Assembly (NCBI RefSeq): GCF_030263935.1
Contig: NZ_CP127162.1
Coordinates: forward strand, 2,055,501 to 2,119,500
Reading direction: 5' to 3'
From: Paenibacillus polygoni
GTDB lineage: Bacteria > Bacillota > Bacilli > Paenibacillales > Paenibacillaceae
DNA: 64,000 nt
Every line of letters begins with the position of its first letter. Position 1 is the stretch's first letter. The notes below the pieces were generated by a model. It did no database searches. It was not told the origin of the DNA and worked only from the letters and a program-made list of their open reading frames with translations. Of this stretch, positions 50,964 through 60,845 are shown one piece after another. The position numbers and the translations under genes are program-made.

Positions 50964-52847
50964 TTGAAAAAAACGATGAAGGGGCTTCAGGGGTCCTTAT
51001 TTGTTGTTGTATTTGTCTTACTTTTGGCAAAGTTTGCCTTATTCCGTTTCTTCGTTTTTAGAGACTTATCACTGGACCGTTTAGGTGCAGATGCCCTAGC
51101 GATTCTTGTTATTCTAAGCCTATGGGAACTGATTAGTCCGCGCAAATGGAAAGGCAGTGCTTATTTTGTACTAAATACCCTCTTTTCTCTCATTTTGTTC
51201 GCAGCAACGCTGTATAACGTGCAGTTTGGCTCTATACCTACTTACACAACACTGCTCAGCTTGAATCAGATTCCACAAGTCGCAGGAAGTATTGGTATGC
51301 TCATTAAACCGATGCATTTCTTGTTTTTCGCTGATGTCATTTTAATGACGATTTGGTGGTTCTACCAGCGAATGCAAGGCAAACGCCGCATGTATACAAA
51401 ACAGCTTTCCCGGATTTCTATCGTTGCGGTCGGAGCCATCTGTGTGATTCTCTCGGGGCTGACGATTGCGAAAGATGGTACGATCGAGAATGAAACCGTT
51501 CGTGCTGATGAGCTGGGATTTCTGAATTATCAGATTGCTGCCGCTATTCATGCGAAAGCAGAGAATAAGGCAATCGCCGCTGGGAATCTAGAAGAGACCA
51601 TTAAGAAAGTTAATGATCTGAAGTCATCTTATCCTTATCAATCCGCGGAGAAAGATTCTGATGCAAAACCAGAAGGATATGGAGCGATGAAAGGTAAAAA
51701 TGTCATTGTCGTTCAGCTTGAATCTTTCCAGCGTTTCCCGATTGGGCAATCGGTAGAAGGTCAAGAAGTTACACCGGTTCTGAATGAACTTGTAAAAGAT
51801 AGTCTTTATTTCACAAATGTATTCCAGCAAATTGGTCAGGGAAATACTTCGGATGCTGAATTTATCTCTAATACTTCTATTTATCCGCTTGGTACGATTG
51901 CGATGTCTACCGGATATAGCGACCGGGTTCTTCCGAGTCTGCCGAGACTTTTGCAAAATGAAGGATACACAGCAGAGACGTTTCATGTGAACACGGTTAG
52001 CTTCTGGGATCGAATCAAGATGTATCCTGCACTCCATTTTGATCAATATTTTGATAAGCCTTATTACAATAATGATAATTTTAATGAGATGGGTGCTTCC
52101 GATGAAGAACTATTTAGCGTTGGAGTTGAAAAGCTGGCAGAGTTAAAAGCGCAGAACAAACCTTTTTATGCTCAGTTTGTAACGGCATCGAGCCATTCTC
52201 CATTCAAAGTGAAACCGGAATTTGTGAAGTGGGATACTCCTGCTTCTATTGAAGGAACGGCGCTTGGGGAATATTTAACTTCACTGAATTATACGGATTA
52301 TGCGCTTGGAACGTTGATCGATGGTCTAAAAGAACAAGGATTATGGGATGAAACAGTCCTTGTTGTATATGGTGACCATTTTGGATTACAGAATCAAAGT
52401 ACTTCCCCAGAAGAGGTCGAAGCAGCGCTCGGTATTCCGTACCATGAACAGGTCAGCCGTTTTAACATTCCTCTAATCATTCATGTGCCAGGGATCGAAG
52501 GGCAAGAAATTGAGACGGTCGGCGGTCAGATGGATATTCTGCCTACGGTCAGCAATCTGCTCGGTATTTCACTTGAGGACACGAAATTTACTGCATTCGG
52601 TCAGGATCTGCTGAATGTGGATCAAAATGTGATTGGAATGCGATATTACTTGCCAACGGGTTCTTTCTTCAATAATGATATTATGTTTATTCCAGGTACT
52701 GGGTTTGAGGACGGAACTGCCATTTCGCTTGAAACCCTGACTCCTGTGGAAGACTTTGAAAAATATAAGTCAGACTATGATTACATTATGCAGCTCATGA
52801 AGTTGTCTGATGAATATGTGAAGCTGCTTCCAAAACGCGGGTTATAA
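50964..52847 (+). CDS. ltaS: Lipoteichoic acid synthase-family protein (second copy)
   Basis: A 627-residue enzyme: about five membrane helices in the first 190 residues, then the extracellular phosphoglycerol transferase domain with KNVIVVQLESFQ, catalytic Thr295 in GNTSDAEF, VVYGDHFGL and ASSHSPFKVK. It polymerises glycerol phosphate from phosphatidylglycerol. The frame opens at TTG 50943; GGGG before TTG 50964 supports the latter, beginning KKTMKGLQGSLF. Related to the gene at 22775 at all core motifs, but divergent. A terminator follows. It cannot be said which is the housekeeping synthase. Confidence 0.9.
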   Translation: MKKTMKGLQGSLFVVVFVLLLAKFALFRFFVFRDLSLDRLGADALAILVILSLWELISPRKWKGSAYFVLNTLFSLILFAATLYNVQFGSIPTYTTLLSLNQIPQVAGSIGMLIKPMHFLFFADVILMTIWWFYQRMQGKRRMYTKQLSRISIVAVGAICVILSGLTIAKDGTIENETVRADELGFLNYQIAAAIHAKAENKAIAAGNLEETIKKVNDLKSSYPYQSAEKDSDAKPEGYGAMKGKNVIVVQLESFQRFPIGQSVEGQEVTPVLNELVKDSLYFTNVFQQIGQGNTSDAEFISNTSIYPLGTIAMSTGYSDRVLPSLPRLLQNEGYTAETFHVNTVSFWDRIKMYPALHFDQYFDKPYYNNDNFNEMGASDEELFSVGVEKLAELKAQNKPFYAQFVTASSHSPFKVKPEFVKWDTPASIEGTALGEYLTSLNYTDYALGTLIDGLKEQGLWDETVLVVYGDHFGLQNQSTSPEEVEAALGIPYHEQVSRFNIPLIIHVPGIEGQEIETVGGQMDILPTVSNLLGISLEDTKFTAFGQDLLNVDQNVIGMRYYLPTGSFFNNDIMFIPGTGFEDGTAISLETLTPVEDFEKYKSDYDYIMQLMKLSDEYVKLLPKRGL

Positions 52848-52859
52848 AGTTAGAATCGT

Positions 52860-52890
52860 AAAGGCACCGTATGATGATACGGTGCCTTTT
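52860..52890 (+). terminator. Rho-independent terminator
   Basis: AAAGGCACCGTA-TGATGA-TACGGTGCCTTTT perfect 12-bp stem. Confidence 0.92.
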
Positions 52891-52925
52891 GGCAGGGAAA
52901 ATGAAAGACAAGAGGAGAAAAACTG

Positions 52926-53396
52926 ATGATTAAAAATGAAAAAATAAAAGCATCGGAAGTGCAAGTAACGGGTCTTCATGGAGAAGATCTCGGTCTAATG
53001 TCTACAAAAGAAGCGCTAAAACTAGCAAAGGAGTTGAAAGTGGACTTAGTATGCACCTCACTCATGACAAGTCCGCCGCCTTGCAAACTGATTGGGGCTG
53101 GAGCAGCGAAACAGGAAGCACTGGCTGAGAAACGTAAAGACAGAGCACCGAAGACGAAAGAGATCAGGCTGACACCTCAGATTGAGGAGCATGATTATGA
53201 TACCAAAAGAACACAAATGGAGCGGATTCTAAAGACCGGTGATATTGTAAAGCTGGTTGTGAAGATTCAAGGAAAGCAAGGAGAGGCAGCTAAGAAATTA
53301 CTTGAAGACTTCATTCGGGATTTAAAACCACTCGGGAAACCAAGTACAGGAATCCAGCTTAGCGGTAAACAGGCGGTTGTGGAATTACATCCTTAA
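52926..53396 (+). CDS. Divergent IF-3-like protein, stand-alone
   Basis: A 156-residue protein with the two-domain IF-3 plan. The N-domain keeps VQVTGLHGEDLGLMSTKEALKLA and the C-domain EIRLTPQIEEHDYDTKRTQM and LLEDFIRDL, close to initiation factor 3. It is divergent where canonical IF-3 has KPPVCRIMDYGKYRYE: here PPPCKLIGAGAAKQEAL, lacking the conserved Asp-Tyr-Gly. Canonical infC is usually linked to rpmI-rplT with a long leader; neither is here. It is therefore probably a paralogue that changes initiation or ribosome state, not the housekeeping factor (inference). Ribosome site AGAGGAGA lies before the ATG. Confidence 0.82.
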   Translation: MIKNEKIKASEVQVTGLHGEDLGLMSTKEALKLAKELKVDLVCTSLMTSPPPCKLIGAGAAKQEALAEKRKDRAPKTKEIRLTPQIEEHDYDTKRTQMERILKTGDIVKLVVKIQGKQGEAAKKLLEDFIRDLKPLGKPSTGIQLSGKQAVVELHP

Positions 53397-53426
53397 AAAA
53401 ATGTTGTTAAATACAAGGTAGAGTTA

Positions 53427-53455
53427 TTGGAATACAGATGATTTAACGCTATAAT
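53427..53455 (+). promoter_or_regulatory. Sigma-A promoter of ppaC
   Basis: TTGGAA, 17 bases, TATAAT. A small CATCC/GGATG hairpin lies in the leader at about 53470-53484. Confidence 0.7.
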
Positions 53456-53532
53456 CTTAAAAGGACTTACATCCTTAACGGATGATCTAAAATTTTGAAC
53501 TTACTCTAACAATTATCGGAGGTTACTTTTCA

Positions 53533-54459
53533 ATGGAGAAAACTTTAATCTTTGGCCACAAAAATCCCGACACGGATACGATCTGCTCTGCACTCGCATA
53601 TGCTGATCTGAAAAACAAACTGGGCTTAGAAGCAGAGGCGGTACGTCTTGGCGAAGTGAACGGTGAAACTCAGTATGCTCTTGATTACTTTGGCGTTGCT
53701 GCACCGCGTCTAGTTGAGACGGTTGCGAATGAAGTAAACAAAGTCATTTTGGTAGACCATAATGAACGTCAGCAAAGTGTAAGTGATATTGATCAAGTAC
53801 AAGTTACTGAAGTAATTGATCATCATCGTATTGCAAATTTTGAGACAAGCCAGCCGTTATATTATCGTGCGGAACCTGTTGGCTGTACTGCGACTATTCT
53901 GAATAAGCTGTATAAAGAAAACAATGTAGAAATCACGAAGCCAGTCGCTGGTTTGATGTTGTCTGCTATTATCTCTGATTCTCTTTTGTTTAAATCCCCT
54001 ACGTGCACAGGGCAGGATATAGCTGCTGCAGAGGAACTTGCTGCCATTGCCGGCGTAGATGCTAAAGTATATGGTCTTGATATGTTAAAAGCAGGTGCGG
54101 ATCTGAGCAAAAAATCAATTGCACAGCTTCTGACACTGGATGCAAAAGAGTTCCAAATGGGTAACTCCAAAGTGGAAATTGCACAAGTAAACACAGTAGA
54201 TGTTAATGATGTGCTTGCAAAACAAGAGGAACTTGAAGCGGCCATTTCTGCAAATGTTCAGGTGAAAAACTTGGATCTATTCCTTTTCGTAATTACAGAT
54301 ATTCTAAATAATGATTCTGTTGCTCTTGCCATCGGTGATAAAGCAGAAGCGGTAGAACGTGCTTACGGTGTACAACTTATTGAGAATAAGGCACTGCTCA
54401 AAGGTGTTGTATCTCGTAAATCTCAGATTGTTCCTGTCCTTACAGAAGCATTAGCATAA
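53533..54459 (+). CDS. ppaC: Manganese-dependent inorganic pyrophosphatase (family II)
   Basis: A 308-residue DHH phosphatase hydrolysing pyrophosphate. Metal-binding [38 protein letters not shown] (the DHH) and [10 protein letters not shown] are all present, as is the C-terminal SRKSQIVP substrate-binding end. Strong GGAGG before the ATG and a promoter upstream. A terminator follows. Identification is secure. Confidence 0.96.
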   Translation: MEKTLIFGHKNPDTDTICSALAYADLKNKLGLEAEAVRLGEVNGETQYALDYFGVAAPRLVETVANEVNKVILVDHNERQQSVSDIDQVQVTEVIDHHRIANFETSQPLYYRAEPVGCTATILNKLYKENNVEITKPVAGLMLSAIISDSLLFKSPTCTGQDIAAAEELAAIAGVDAKVYGLDMLKAGADLSKKSIAQLLTLDAKEFQMGNSKVEIAQVNTVDVNDVLAKQEELEAAISANVQVKNLDLFLFVITDILNNDSVALAIGDKAEAVERAYGVQLIENKALLKGVVSRKSQIVPVLTEALA

Positions 54460-54476
54460 CACTTAAAAACACACAA

Positions 54477-54508
54477 AAACCCTCTGACTGTTGTCAGAGG
54501 GTTTTGTT
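54477..54508. terminator. Bidirectional terminator
   Basis: AAACCCTCTGAC / GTCAGAGGGTTTT around a TGTT loop, between convergent ppaC and the CNNM gene. Confidence 0.92.
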
Positions 54509-54521
54509 ATATCTTTTCTAT

Positions 54522-55859
54522 TTAGAACGAAACCGTAGGTTCAGGTTCCATACTATTCTCCATAACTTCTGGTGCTTTCTTAAATTCGACTTTCTTCACT
54601 CGGTTGCGTCCTACTTCTTTGACTGTAAAGAGGAGACCTTGATGAAGATGTGTTTGACCAGGTTTCGGGTTAAGCAAGATGGTATACAACCATCCACCAA
54701 TCGTATCCGCTGTTTCCAGATCAAAATGTATTCCCGTCATATCTGCGATTTGATCAAGCTGAATTTTTCCATCTACGATGTAGTGAAGTTCCCCAAGTTG
54801 TTCAATTTCTTTGCGTTCTTCCGTGTCAAATTCATCTCGAATTTCGCCAACGATTTCTTCCAAAATATCTTCAATAGTGACAAGCCCGGCTGTGCCACCG
54901 AATTCGTCTACTAATACGGCGAGATGAACTTGTTCTTTCTGCATGCGTTTTAACAAATCATTAACCGCTGTTGCTTCAGATACGGTAAGAACGGGGTGCA
55001 TGAATTGTTTGAGATCAACACTTTTACCTTCCTCATAATTAAGGAACATTTGTTTTGTATTAATCATTCCTATAATCTGATCTTTCCCTTGATGGGCAAC
55101 AGGAAAGCGTGTGTACTGTTCACGGCGGATAATTTCCATGTTCTGATCAAACGTATTATTTGTATAAAGACAAACCATATCCGTACGAGGGATCATAATT
55201 TCTTTCGCTAATAAGTCGTCAAAAGCAAAAATACGATTTACATATCCGTATTCTGTATTATTTATTTTTCCGCTCTGATAGCTTTCAGATAAAATAATCT
55301 GTATCTCTTCTTCAGAGTGAGCATCTTCATGTTCACTTGCTGGTTTCAATCCGAAAATTCGAACCAAGCCATTGGCAGATCCGTTTAAAAGCCATATAAA
55401 AGGATACATGATTTTATAGAACAACATAATGGGTCTTGCAACCAGGAAGGTCACAGTTTCTGCTTTCTGAATAGCCATTGTTTTCGGAGCGAGTTCACCC
55501 ACAACGACGTGCAAGAAGGTAACGATAGCAAAGGCAGTAATGAAAGAAACGATATGGCCAATTTCTGCAGCAATGCCGAATCGTTCAAGCAACGGTTCAA
55601 TCAATATTGCTACAGTAGGCTCACCGAGCCATCCAAGTCCTAGAGCTGTTATCGTAATACCAAGCTGACACGCAGACAAGTAACCATCCAGATTGGATGT
55701 CACTTTCTGTACGGCAAGTGCACCTCTGCGTCCTTCCAGTACTAATTGATCAATGCGGCTTGGTCGTAACTTAATAATGGCAAATTCAGTAGCTACGAAG
55801 AAAGCCGTAAGCCCAATTAATACAACAAACAAAAACAATTTCAGTCCTATGTCATCCAT
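54522..55859 (-). CDS. CNNM/HlyC-CorC transporter-family membrane protein
   Basis: A 445-residue protein: DUF21 membrane domain with about four helices (first 190 residues, with TEFAIIKLRPSR and GWLGEPTVA), a CBS pair (about 215-335, with IMIPRTDMV and VLVDEFGGTAGLVTIEDILEE) and a C-terminal CorC_HlyC domain. Such proteins export or sense Mg2+ and other divalent ions (MpfA type) or are called hemolysin-like for historical reasons. ATG at 55859 is the natural start. It converges on ppaC and diverges from the DUF1836 gene. Confidence 0.93.
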   Translation of the reverse strand: MDDIGLKLFLFVVLIGLTAFFVATEFAIIKLRPSRIDQLVLEGRRGALAVQKVTSNLDGYLSACQLGITITALGLGWLGEPTVAILIEPLLERFGIAAEIGHIVSFITAFAIVTFLHVVVGELAPKTMAIQKAETVTFLVARPIMLFYKIMYPFIWLLNGSANGLVRIFGLKPASEHEDAHSEEEIQIILSESYQSGKINNTEYGYVNRIFAFDDLLAKEIMIPRTDMVCLYTNNTFDQNMEIIRREQYTRFPVAHQGKDQIIGMINTKQMFLNYEEGKSVDLKQFMHPVLTVSEATAVNDLLKRMQKEQVHLAVLVDEFGGTAGLVTIEDILEEIVGEIRDEFDTEERKEIEQLGELHYIVDGKIQLDQIADMTGIHFDLETADTIGGWLYTILLNPKPGQTHLHQGLLFTVKEVGRNRVKKVEFKKAPEVMENSMEPEPTVSF

Positions 55860-56106
55860 TAGACATCTTCACAATCCTTTATAATAAATTTTAGGTTCAT
55901 ATGAACTAGTATACAGAACTTGTGATAGGGTGAGCAATGGTCAATATCGTCTTGTTTAGCTGATTTATAGCGTTTTAGGTCAAAATTGTTTAACAATATA
56001 CACTTTTGCGCTCCCTAGCACACCTTTACAAGGGATAGCGGGTCACGTAATATTAGTCCATATGATTTAATAGGATGAGTTTACAAAAATATAGGAGGTC
56101 CATGAG

Positions 56107-56841
56107 ATGACAGAGTTATTCACCCTTACTCGTAGCGAAATGGCACAACTGCTGCTGTCCATCGAAGGACATCATAAGATAACACCGCTCGAACTGCTGC
56201 AGAAAGCGTGGACTAAGCACCATAAAACTGACGTAGATCAGGGAACCACATATGCAGCCTTCTTATCCACTTCGCTTCCTCCCATCTTAGAGAAATTAAT
56301 TAAAGGCAATCGAACGGCTGGTTTCTCTCTTCAAGAGATTGCGTCACTCGCACAAATGATTGAATACTCAAATACATCCCTGACTTCGATGCAAAATTGG
56401 GTGAAGCGGGATTTCAAAGAATATTTTTCTTCACCGAAGATCGGGAAGAAATATTCCATTCATCAAGCTGCACTTCTATTTATTATAGATGATTTAAAAG
56501 CACTCCTAGACTTCGATTCCATTCGTAATCTGTTCAAAGGGATTTTTATGGATCCGGTGCGTGATGACGATGATTTATTAAATCCGCTGATATTATACAA
56601 TACGTATGCAGACCTGTTTGAACAGTTAGACTGTGAGAAGGAGCCTCTTATTCATACGGATAGGGGGGCAGAGTCGCAGGTGCTGTCAGCGGTGGACAAT
56701 GTGGTACAATCTTTCTCCTATTTAACGGAAAGACAACACCTTATTGTGAGAAATATTATTTTTATTGCTACCTTATCGGTACAAACGACGTATCTGCATT
56801 CCCTTTCAAAACGATATTTAAACGCAACATTATTTCTATAA
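56107..56841 (+). CDS. DUF1836 family protein
   Basis: A 244-residue protein with the DUF1836 core: GFSLQEIASLAQMIEYSNTSLTSMQNWVKRDFKEYFSSPKIGKKYSIHQAALLFIIDDLKALL. That stretch looks like a MerR-like winged helix, so a regulatory or DNA-binding role is possible but unproven. The ends of the protein are less conserved. TAGGAGGTCC precedes the ATG. A terminator follows. Confidence 0.85.
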   Translation: MTELFTLTRSEMAQLLLSIEGHHKITPLELLQKAWTKHHKTDVDQGTTYAAFLSTSLPPILEKLIKGNRTAGFSLQEIASLAQMIEYSNTSLTSMQNWVKRDFKEYFSSPKIGKKYSIHQAALLFIIDDLKALLDFDSIRNLFKGIFMDPVRDDDDLLNPLILYNTYADLFEQLDCEKEPLIHTDRGAESQVLSAVDNVVQSFSYLTERQHLIVRNIIFIATLSVQTTYLHSLSKRYLNATLFL

Positions 56842-56887
56842 TGATATGAATGATGAACAATAAAAAGCCAGGTGTTTTTAAAACCTG

Positions 56888-56944
56888 AACTGCACCCCAG
56901 TTGTTAGGCACAATCTTACAACTGGAGGTGCAGTTTTATTTATG
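56888..56944 (+). terminator. Rho-independent terminator
   Basis: TGCACCCCAGTTGT / ACAACTGGAGGTGCA stem with a long loop, followed by a T-rich stretch. Confidence 0.85.
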
Positions 56945-57061
56945 CAATGAGTGGAAAAGGATAAATAAAAAAGATGAATCTTTTGTAACCTTAGTTTGGA
57001 GTAAGGTAAAAAGAGGTAACTATTAAAGTAGATACAATTGGTAGGTGAAGGAGGCGGCCAC

Positions 57062-58936
57062 ATGTCAGGGCCTGTAACAGACAGTAAAGTCTGGAAGAGC
57101 ATCTTTCAGAACGCACCCATTCCGATGGCCATGGTTGTTGGTGATAAGGGAATCATATGTAAAGTGAATAAAGCGTTTGAGAAATGGACTGAACGGTGTT
57201 CAGATGAACTGCTCTCTAAATCTTTTATACATATATTAGGTTTACAAGACGTGGGATATATTAATTTTAATCAGATCGCTTATGAACTGGAGACAGGCAG
57301 CGAAGATGCAGTTCATTACAAAGTTCTACTAAACAAGGAGCGTATGAAGTCACAAGAAGTACAGCTTCACTTCTCGCTATTGGAGGATTCAGAACAGGAA
57401 GACCATTGTTTTATTGTTCAGGCAGTTACTCCAATTAAAGACTTAGCAGCGGAAAGAGAATGGGAAGAATCAAAATCCTTGTTTAAATATAATCCATTAG
57501 GAGTAGCTTCTATGGATCTGAGCGGCCATTTACTACGGGTGAATGAAGGGCAATGTAAGATAACAGGTCATACGGAAGAAGAGCTTCTTACAGGCAGGTA
57601 CACTCCTCTGATTCATCCGGATTCTATAGAGAAGACCAATTATCACTTTTCTATGGCTTCCAAAGGGATCCCGCAATCGTACCATATACGTATGCTTCAT
57701 AAAGAAGGTCATTCCATTGAGGCAAATGTAATCAATGTTCCTACGATTTTAAACGGTAAGGTGGTAGGTGTTTACGGGATTACTAGCGACATAACAGAAA
57801 GCAGACGGCATCTTCAGGAAATCGAGAATCTCAGCAACCAACTTGAACTTATTTTTAATGCAGTAGATGAATGTATATTTGGCGTAGATCATGAGGGGCA
57901 TCTGACTTATTTGAATAAAAAAGGAGCCGAACTGCTCGGCATATATCAAGAGGAAGCGATCGGTCTTAAACTGACGAATCAATTTTTGCAATTCAATGAA
58001 AACCATTATCCATACGCACCAGAAAAGATGCCAATATATCAAAGCATTCTGTCCGGGGAGAGTCACTGCGTGAAAGAAGAGGTCTTTGGACGCAAAGACG
58101 GAAGTACGTTTATTGCCGAGTATCAAGTTACTCCTTTAATCGATCGGGGTGAACGTAAAGGTGCAGTCGTTGTGATTAGAGATATTACCTCAATTAAAGA
58201 GATTATGAAGGCAAAAGAAGAAGCGATTCATGCAGACCGGGCCAAATCAGAATTTCTTGCGATGATGAGTCACGAACTGCGGACGCCGATGAACGGGATC
58301 GTGGGGATGACTTCATTATTAATGGATACAGATCTCGATGAGGAGCAAAAGTCATATACAGAGATTATTGCGAACAGCAGCAACACACTCATGCAAATGT
58401 TTGGAGAACTGCTTGATTTTAGTAAGATCGAAGCCGGAAAAATAGAAGTGGTTCACGAGCCATTCTCCTTAATTGAAGCACTTCATGAGGTGCATGATTT
58501 ATTTATCGCTTCAGCAGAAGAAAAAGGGATTCGACTTATACAAAATTATGACGAGAATATCCCAGAAACCTTTTTAGGTGATGAAACGAAGATCAAGCAA
58601 ATCTTAATTAACTTAATTAGTAATGGGATTAAATTTACGAATGATGGAGAAGTGGTTATACAAATTGAACAGATGAACACGCATCTGGCGAATCGAAAAC
58701 TCCTCGTATTTCAAATTCAAGATACCGGTATTGGAATTCCACTTCATAAACAGAATGAATTGTTTCAATCATTCTCGCAGTTAGATACTTCCATTAATCG
58801 AAAATACGGTGGAACCGGTCTTGGACTAGCCATTTCAAAACGGTTGGTTGAAGTTATGGGAGGCACAATCAGCGTCAGTAGTGATGAAGGGAAGGGAGCT
58901 ACCTTTCAATTTTTACTGGAGCTGGATGCTTTATGA
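57062..58936 (+). CDS. Soluble PAS-domain sensor histidine kinase, orphan
   Basis: A kinase of about 624 residues without transmembrane segments. Three PAS-type regions come first ([56 protein letters not shown]), followed by HisKA with phosphorylated His404 in [12 protein letters not shown] and the HATPase domain with [12 protein letters not shown] (N box), DTGIGIP (G1) and [11 protein letters not shown] (G2). GAAGGAGG before ATG 57062 decides the start over an open TTG at 57038. No response regulator is adjacent, and it lacks a receiver domain, so its partner is elsewhere. Cytosolic signal sensing is likely. Confidence 0.93.
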   Translation: MSGPVTDSKVWKSIFQNAPIPMAMVVGDKGIICKVNKAFEKWTERCSDELLSKSFIHILGLQDVGYINFNQIAYELETGSEDAVHYKVLLNKERMKSQEVQLHFSLLEDSEQEDHCFIVQAVTPIKDLAAEREWEESKSLFKYNPLGVASMDLSGHLLRVNEGQCKITGHTEEELLTGRYTPLIHPDSIEKTNYHFSMASKGIPQSYHIRMLHKEGHSIEANVINVPTILNGKVVGVYGITSDITESRRHLQEIENLSNQLELIFNAVDECIFGVDHEGHLTYLNKKGAELLGIYQEEAIGLKLTNQFLQFNENHYPYAPEKMPIYQSILSGESHCVKEEVFGRKDGSTFIAEYQVTPLIDRGERKGAVVVIRDITSIKEIMKAKEEAIHADRAKSEFLAMMSHELRTPMNGIVGMTSLLMDTDLDEEQKSYTEIIANSSNTLMQMFGELLDFSKIEAGKIEVVHEPFSLIEALHEVHDLFIASAEEKGIRLIQNYDENIPETFLGDETKIKQILINLISNGIKFTNDGEVVIQIEQMNTHLANRKLLVFQIQDTGIGIPLHKQNELFQSFSQLDTSINRKYGGTGLGLAISKRLVEVMGGTISVSSDEGKGATFQFLLELDAL

Positions 58937-58945
58937 ACAAATTAA

Positions 58946-59007
58946 AAAGGACAGTCTTGATCTTGTTCTCGGGTAGAGAAAAGATGGGACTGTCCATTTC
59001 TTTTTTT
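58946..59007. terminator. Bidirectional terminator
   Basis: AAAGGACAGTCTTGATCTT / AAGATGGGACTGTCC stem and T run between convergent genes. Confidence 0.88.
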
Positions 59008-59008
59008 A

Positions 59009-59224
59009 TTATTCGTTCCAACCGCCTATAATACTAGAGAGCAACATACACTCCTCATCCTCTAACTCAGCGATGCATCGGATGTTCTCCTGATCTTCTG
59101 GATCAGTACAGTAAATTTCACGACGTCCATCTTCATGGTGAACGATAATGAAATTAGAACCTGATTTGGTTTCCAGTTGATACTTCATACCTACACCGGG
59201 CAAAGTGGATTTGAGAAGTTCCAT
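59009..59224 (-). CDS. Isolated KhtT/YhaT N-terminal domain protein
   Basis: A 71-residue protein that matches only the N-terminal part of KhtT, the regulator of the KhtU K+(NH4+)/H+ antiporter: STLPGVGMKYQLETKSGSNFIIVHHEDGRREIY and ELEDEECMLLSSIIGGWNE. The TrkA-C nucleotide-binding half of KhtT, about 90 more residues, is absent, and no KhtU antiporter gene is near. The stop is followed at once by a terminator, so the truncation is not a recent sequence break within a longer frame. GGGGA precedes the ATG. Confidence 0.78.
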   Translation of the reverse strand: MELLKSTLPGVGMKYQLETKSGSNFIIVHHEDGRREIYCTDPEDQENIRCIAELEDEECMLLSSIIGGWNE

Positions 59225-59665
59225 GGGAATAATCCCCTTTCTAAGCTATAATTCAATTTTCTGTGATTCACACTCAAAGCCGTATTGTACTATCAGGTGC
59301 CTTCGAATGCAAGACGAAAAGAAGGAATAGGTACATAATTGTAGACTTTCCTAGACCGTGTTTCAGGTTTTTAATGAAAATTATGTTAACACTGCTTTTT
59401 AGGAAGGAATTTTGATGATTATAATGAAATAGAACTGTGTATACATAAATTAACAACATAGAGATTTTTTTCTTCCGAAACACCCTTTATAAGTTTTCAC
59501 CTCCCTAATAACCATCTTCTAAGACCAACCTCCATGGTGTTACCTCTACTCTACAGGCGTTTAACCTTCTAATGTCCAGTCACAGGCATCTTCAATTTGT
59601 TATTTGCTTATTTCTACTCACTTAAGCAGCTGTTATACAATTCTACATCTTGAGGAGGCTTTTTT
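59225..59665. other. Intergenic region before glgC
   Basis: AT-rich, about 440 bases. No gene with a credible start was found. A GGAGG-type site and GAGGAGGC ribosome site lie just before glgC. Confidence 0.45.
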
Positions 59666-60820
59666 ATGAACAAAAAAGAAGTGGTAGCTATGTTACTGGC
59701 CGGAGGTCAGGGTAAACGATTGAAAGGGCTGACGAAGACTTTAGCTAAGCCTGCTGTTTATTTTGGGGGTACTTACCGCATTATTGATTTTCCGCTGAGT
59801 AATTGTGCGAATTCGGGAATTGATACGGTAGGCGTATTAACACAGTTTGAGCCTTTGGTGCTCCATTCGTATGTGGGGATCGGCAGTGATTGGGATTTAA
59901 ATCGCCGAAATGGAGGCGTGTTTGTTCTTCCACCTCATGAGAGAGAGGGGAGTAATAACTGGTACAGAGGTACGGCAGATGCAATTTATCGGAATTTAAA
60001 TTTTGTTGATCAATTTGAACCAGAGCATGTACTGATCTTATCAGGTGACCATATCTATAAGATGAATTATGATGCCATGCTTCAATATCACAAAAACCAA
60101 AATTCGGATTGCACGATTTCGGTCATTGATGTTCCTTTACATGAAGCAAGCCGGTTTGGCATTTTGAATACAAAAAACAATTATGAGATTTATGAGTTTG
60201 AAGAGAAGCCTGTACATCCGAAAAGTACGCTGGCATCCATGGGAGTATACATGTTCAGATGGTCTGTCCTGAGACAACATCTTCTTGAGAGTGAACAAGA
60301 TCCGGATTCTACCTATGACTTCGGTCATGATATTATTCCACTTCTTCTCAAGAATGAGAAGAAGCTGTATGCTTATCCATTCAGCGGTTACTGGAAAGAT
60401 GTAGGGACGGTTAAGAGCTTATGGGAAGCGAATATGGATCTGTTAAGCGACGATCCTCCCTTGAATTTAAATGATCCGCAGTGGCGTATCTATTCACGTA
60501 ATCCGAATGAACCGGCGGGCTATATTGGTACAAAAGGAAAGGTTTGTAACAGTATCGTGAATGAAGGCTGCATTGTTGAAGGGGAAGTCAGCAAATCGGT
60601 ATTATTTTATGGGGTCGAGATCGGGGAAGGAAGTGTAGTTACGGATTCAGTGATTATGCCTAAAGTGAAAATAGGAAAGAATGTTAGACTTCACCGGGCG
60701 ATTGTAAGCGAAGGAACGATGATTGAAGATTACTCTGTTGTTGGGGGTAATGGAGACCAGGAAGATGAAATTTTACTAATTGATCAGACATATCGACAAC
60801 ATACGTATGGACTTAGCTAA
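59666..60820 (+). CDS. glgC: Glucose-1-phosphate adenylyltransferase
   Basis: A 384-residue enzyme making ADP-glucose for glycogen. [27 protein letters not shown] carries the nucleotide-binding loop, [38 protein letters not shown] (metal), [10 protein letters not shown] and a C-terminal left-handed helix of hexapeptide repeats. TTGAGGAGGC precedes the ATG. glgD begins 26 bases after its stop. Confidence 0.95.
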   Translation: MNKKEVVAMLLAGGQGKRLKGLTKTLAKPAVYFGGTYRIIDFPLSNCANSGIDTVGVLTQFEPLVLHSYVGIGSDWDLNRRNGGVFVLPPHEREGSNNWYRGTADAIYRNLNFVDQFEPEHVLILSGDHIYKMNYDAMLQYHKNQNSDCTISVIDVPLHEASRFGILNTKNNYEIYEFEEKPVHPKSTLASMGVYMFRWSVLRQHLLESEQDPDSTYDFGHDIIPLLLKNEKKLYAYPFSGYWKDVGTVKSLWEANMDLLSDDPPLNLNDPQWRIYSRNPNEPAGYIGTKGKVCNSIVNEGCIVEGEVSKSVLFYGVEIGEGSVVTDSVIMPKVKIGKNVRLHRAIVSEGTMIEDYSVVGGNGDQEDEILLIDQTYRQHTYGLS

Positions 60821-60845
60821 ATATGAGTGAGGACGGTGACCTAGT

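Noticed and set aside
59274..59483. Minus-strand 69-residue frame between the KhtT fragment and glgC
   Set aside because: Starts at GTG with no well-spaced ribosome site, AT-driven composition, and no family resemblance.
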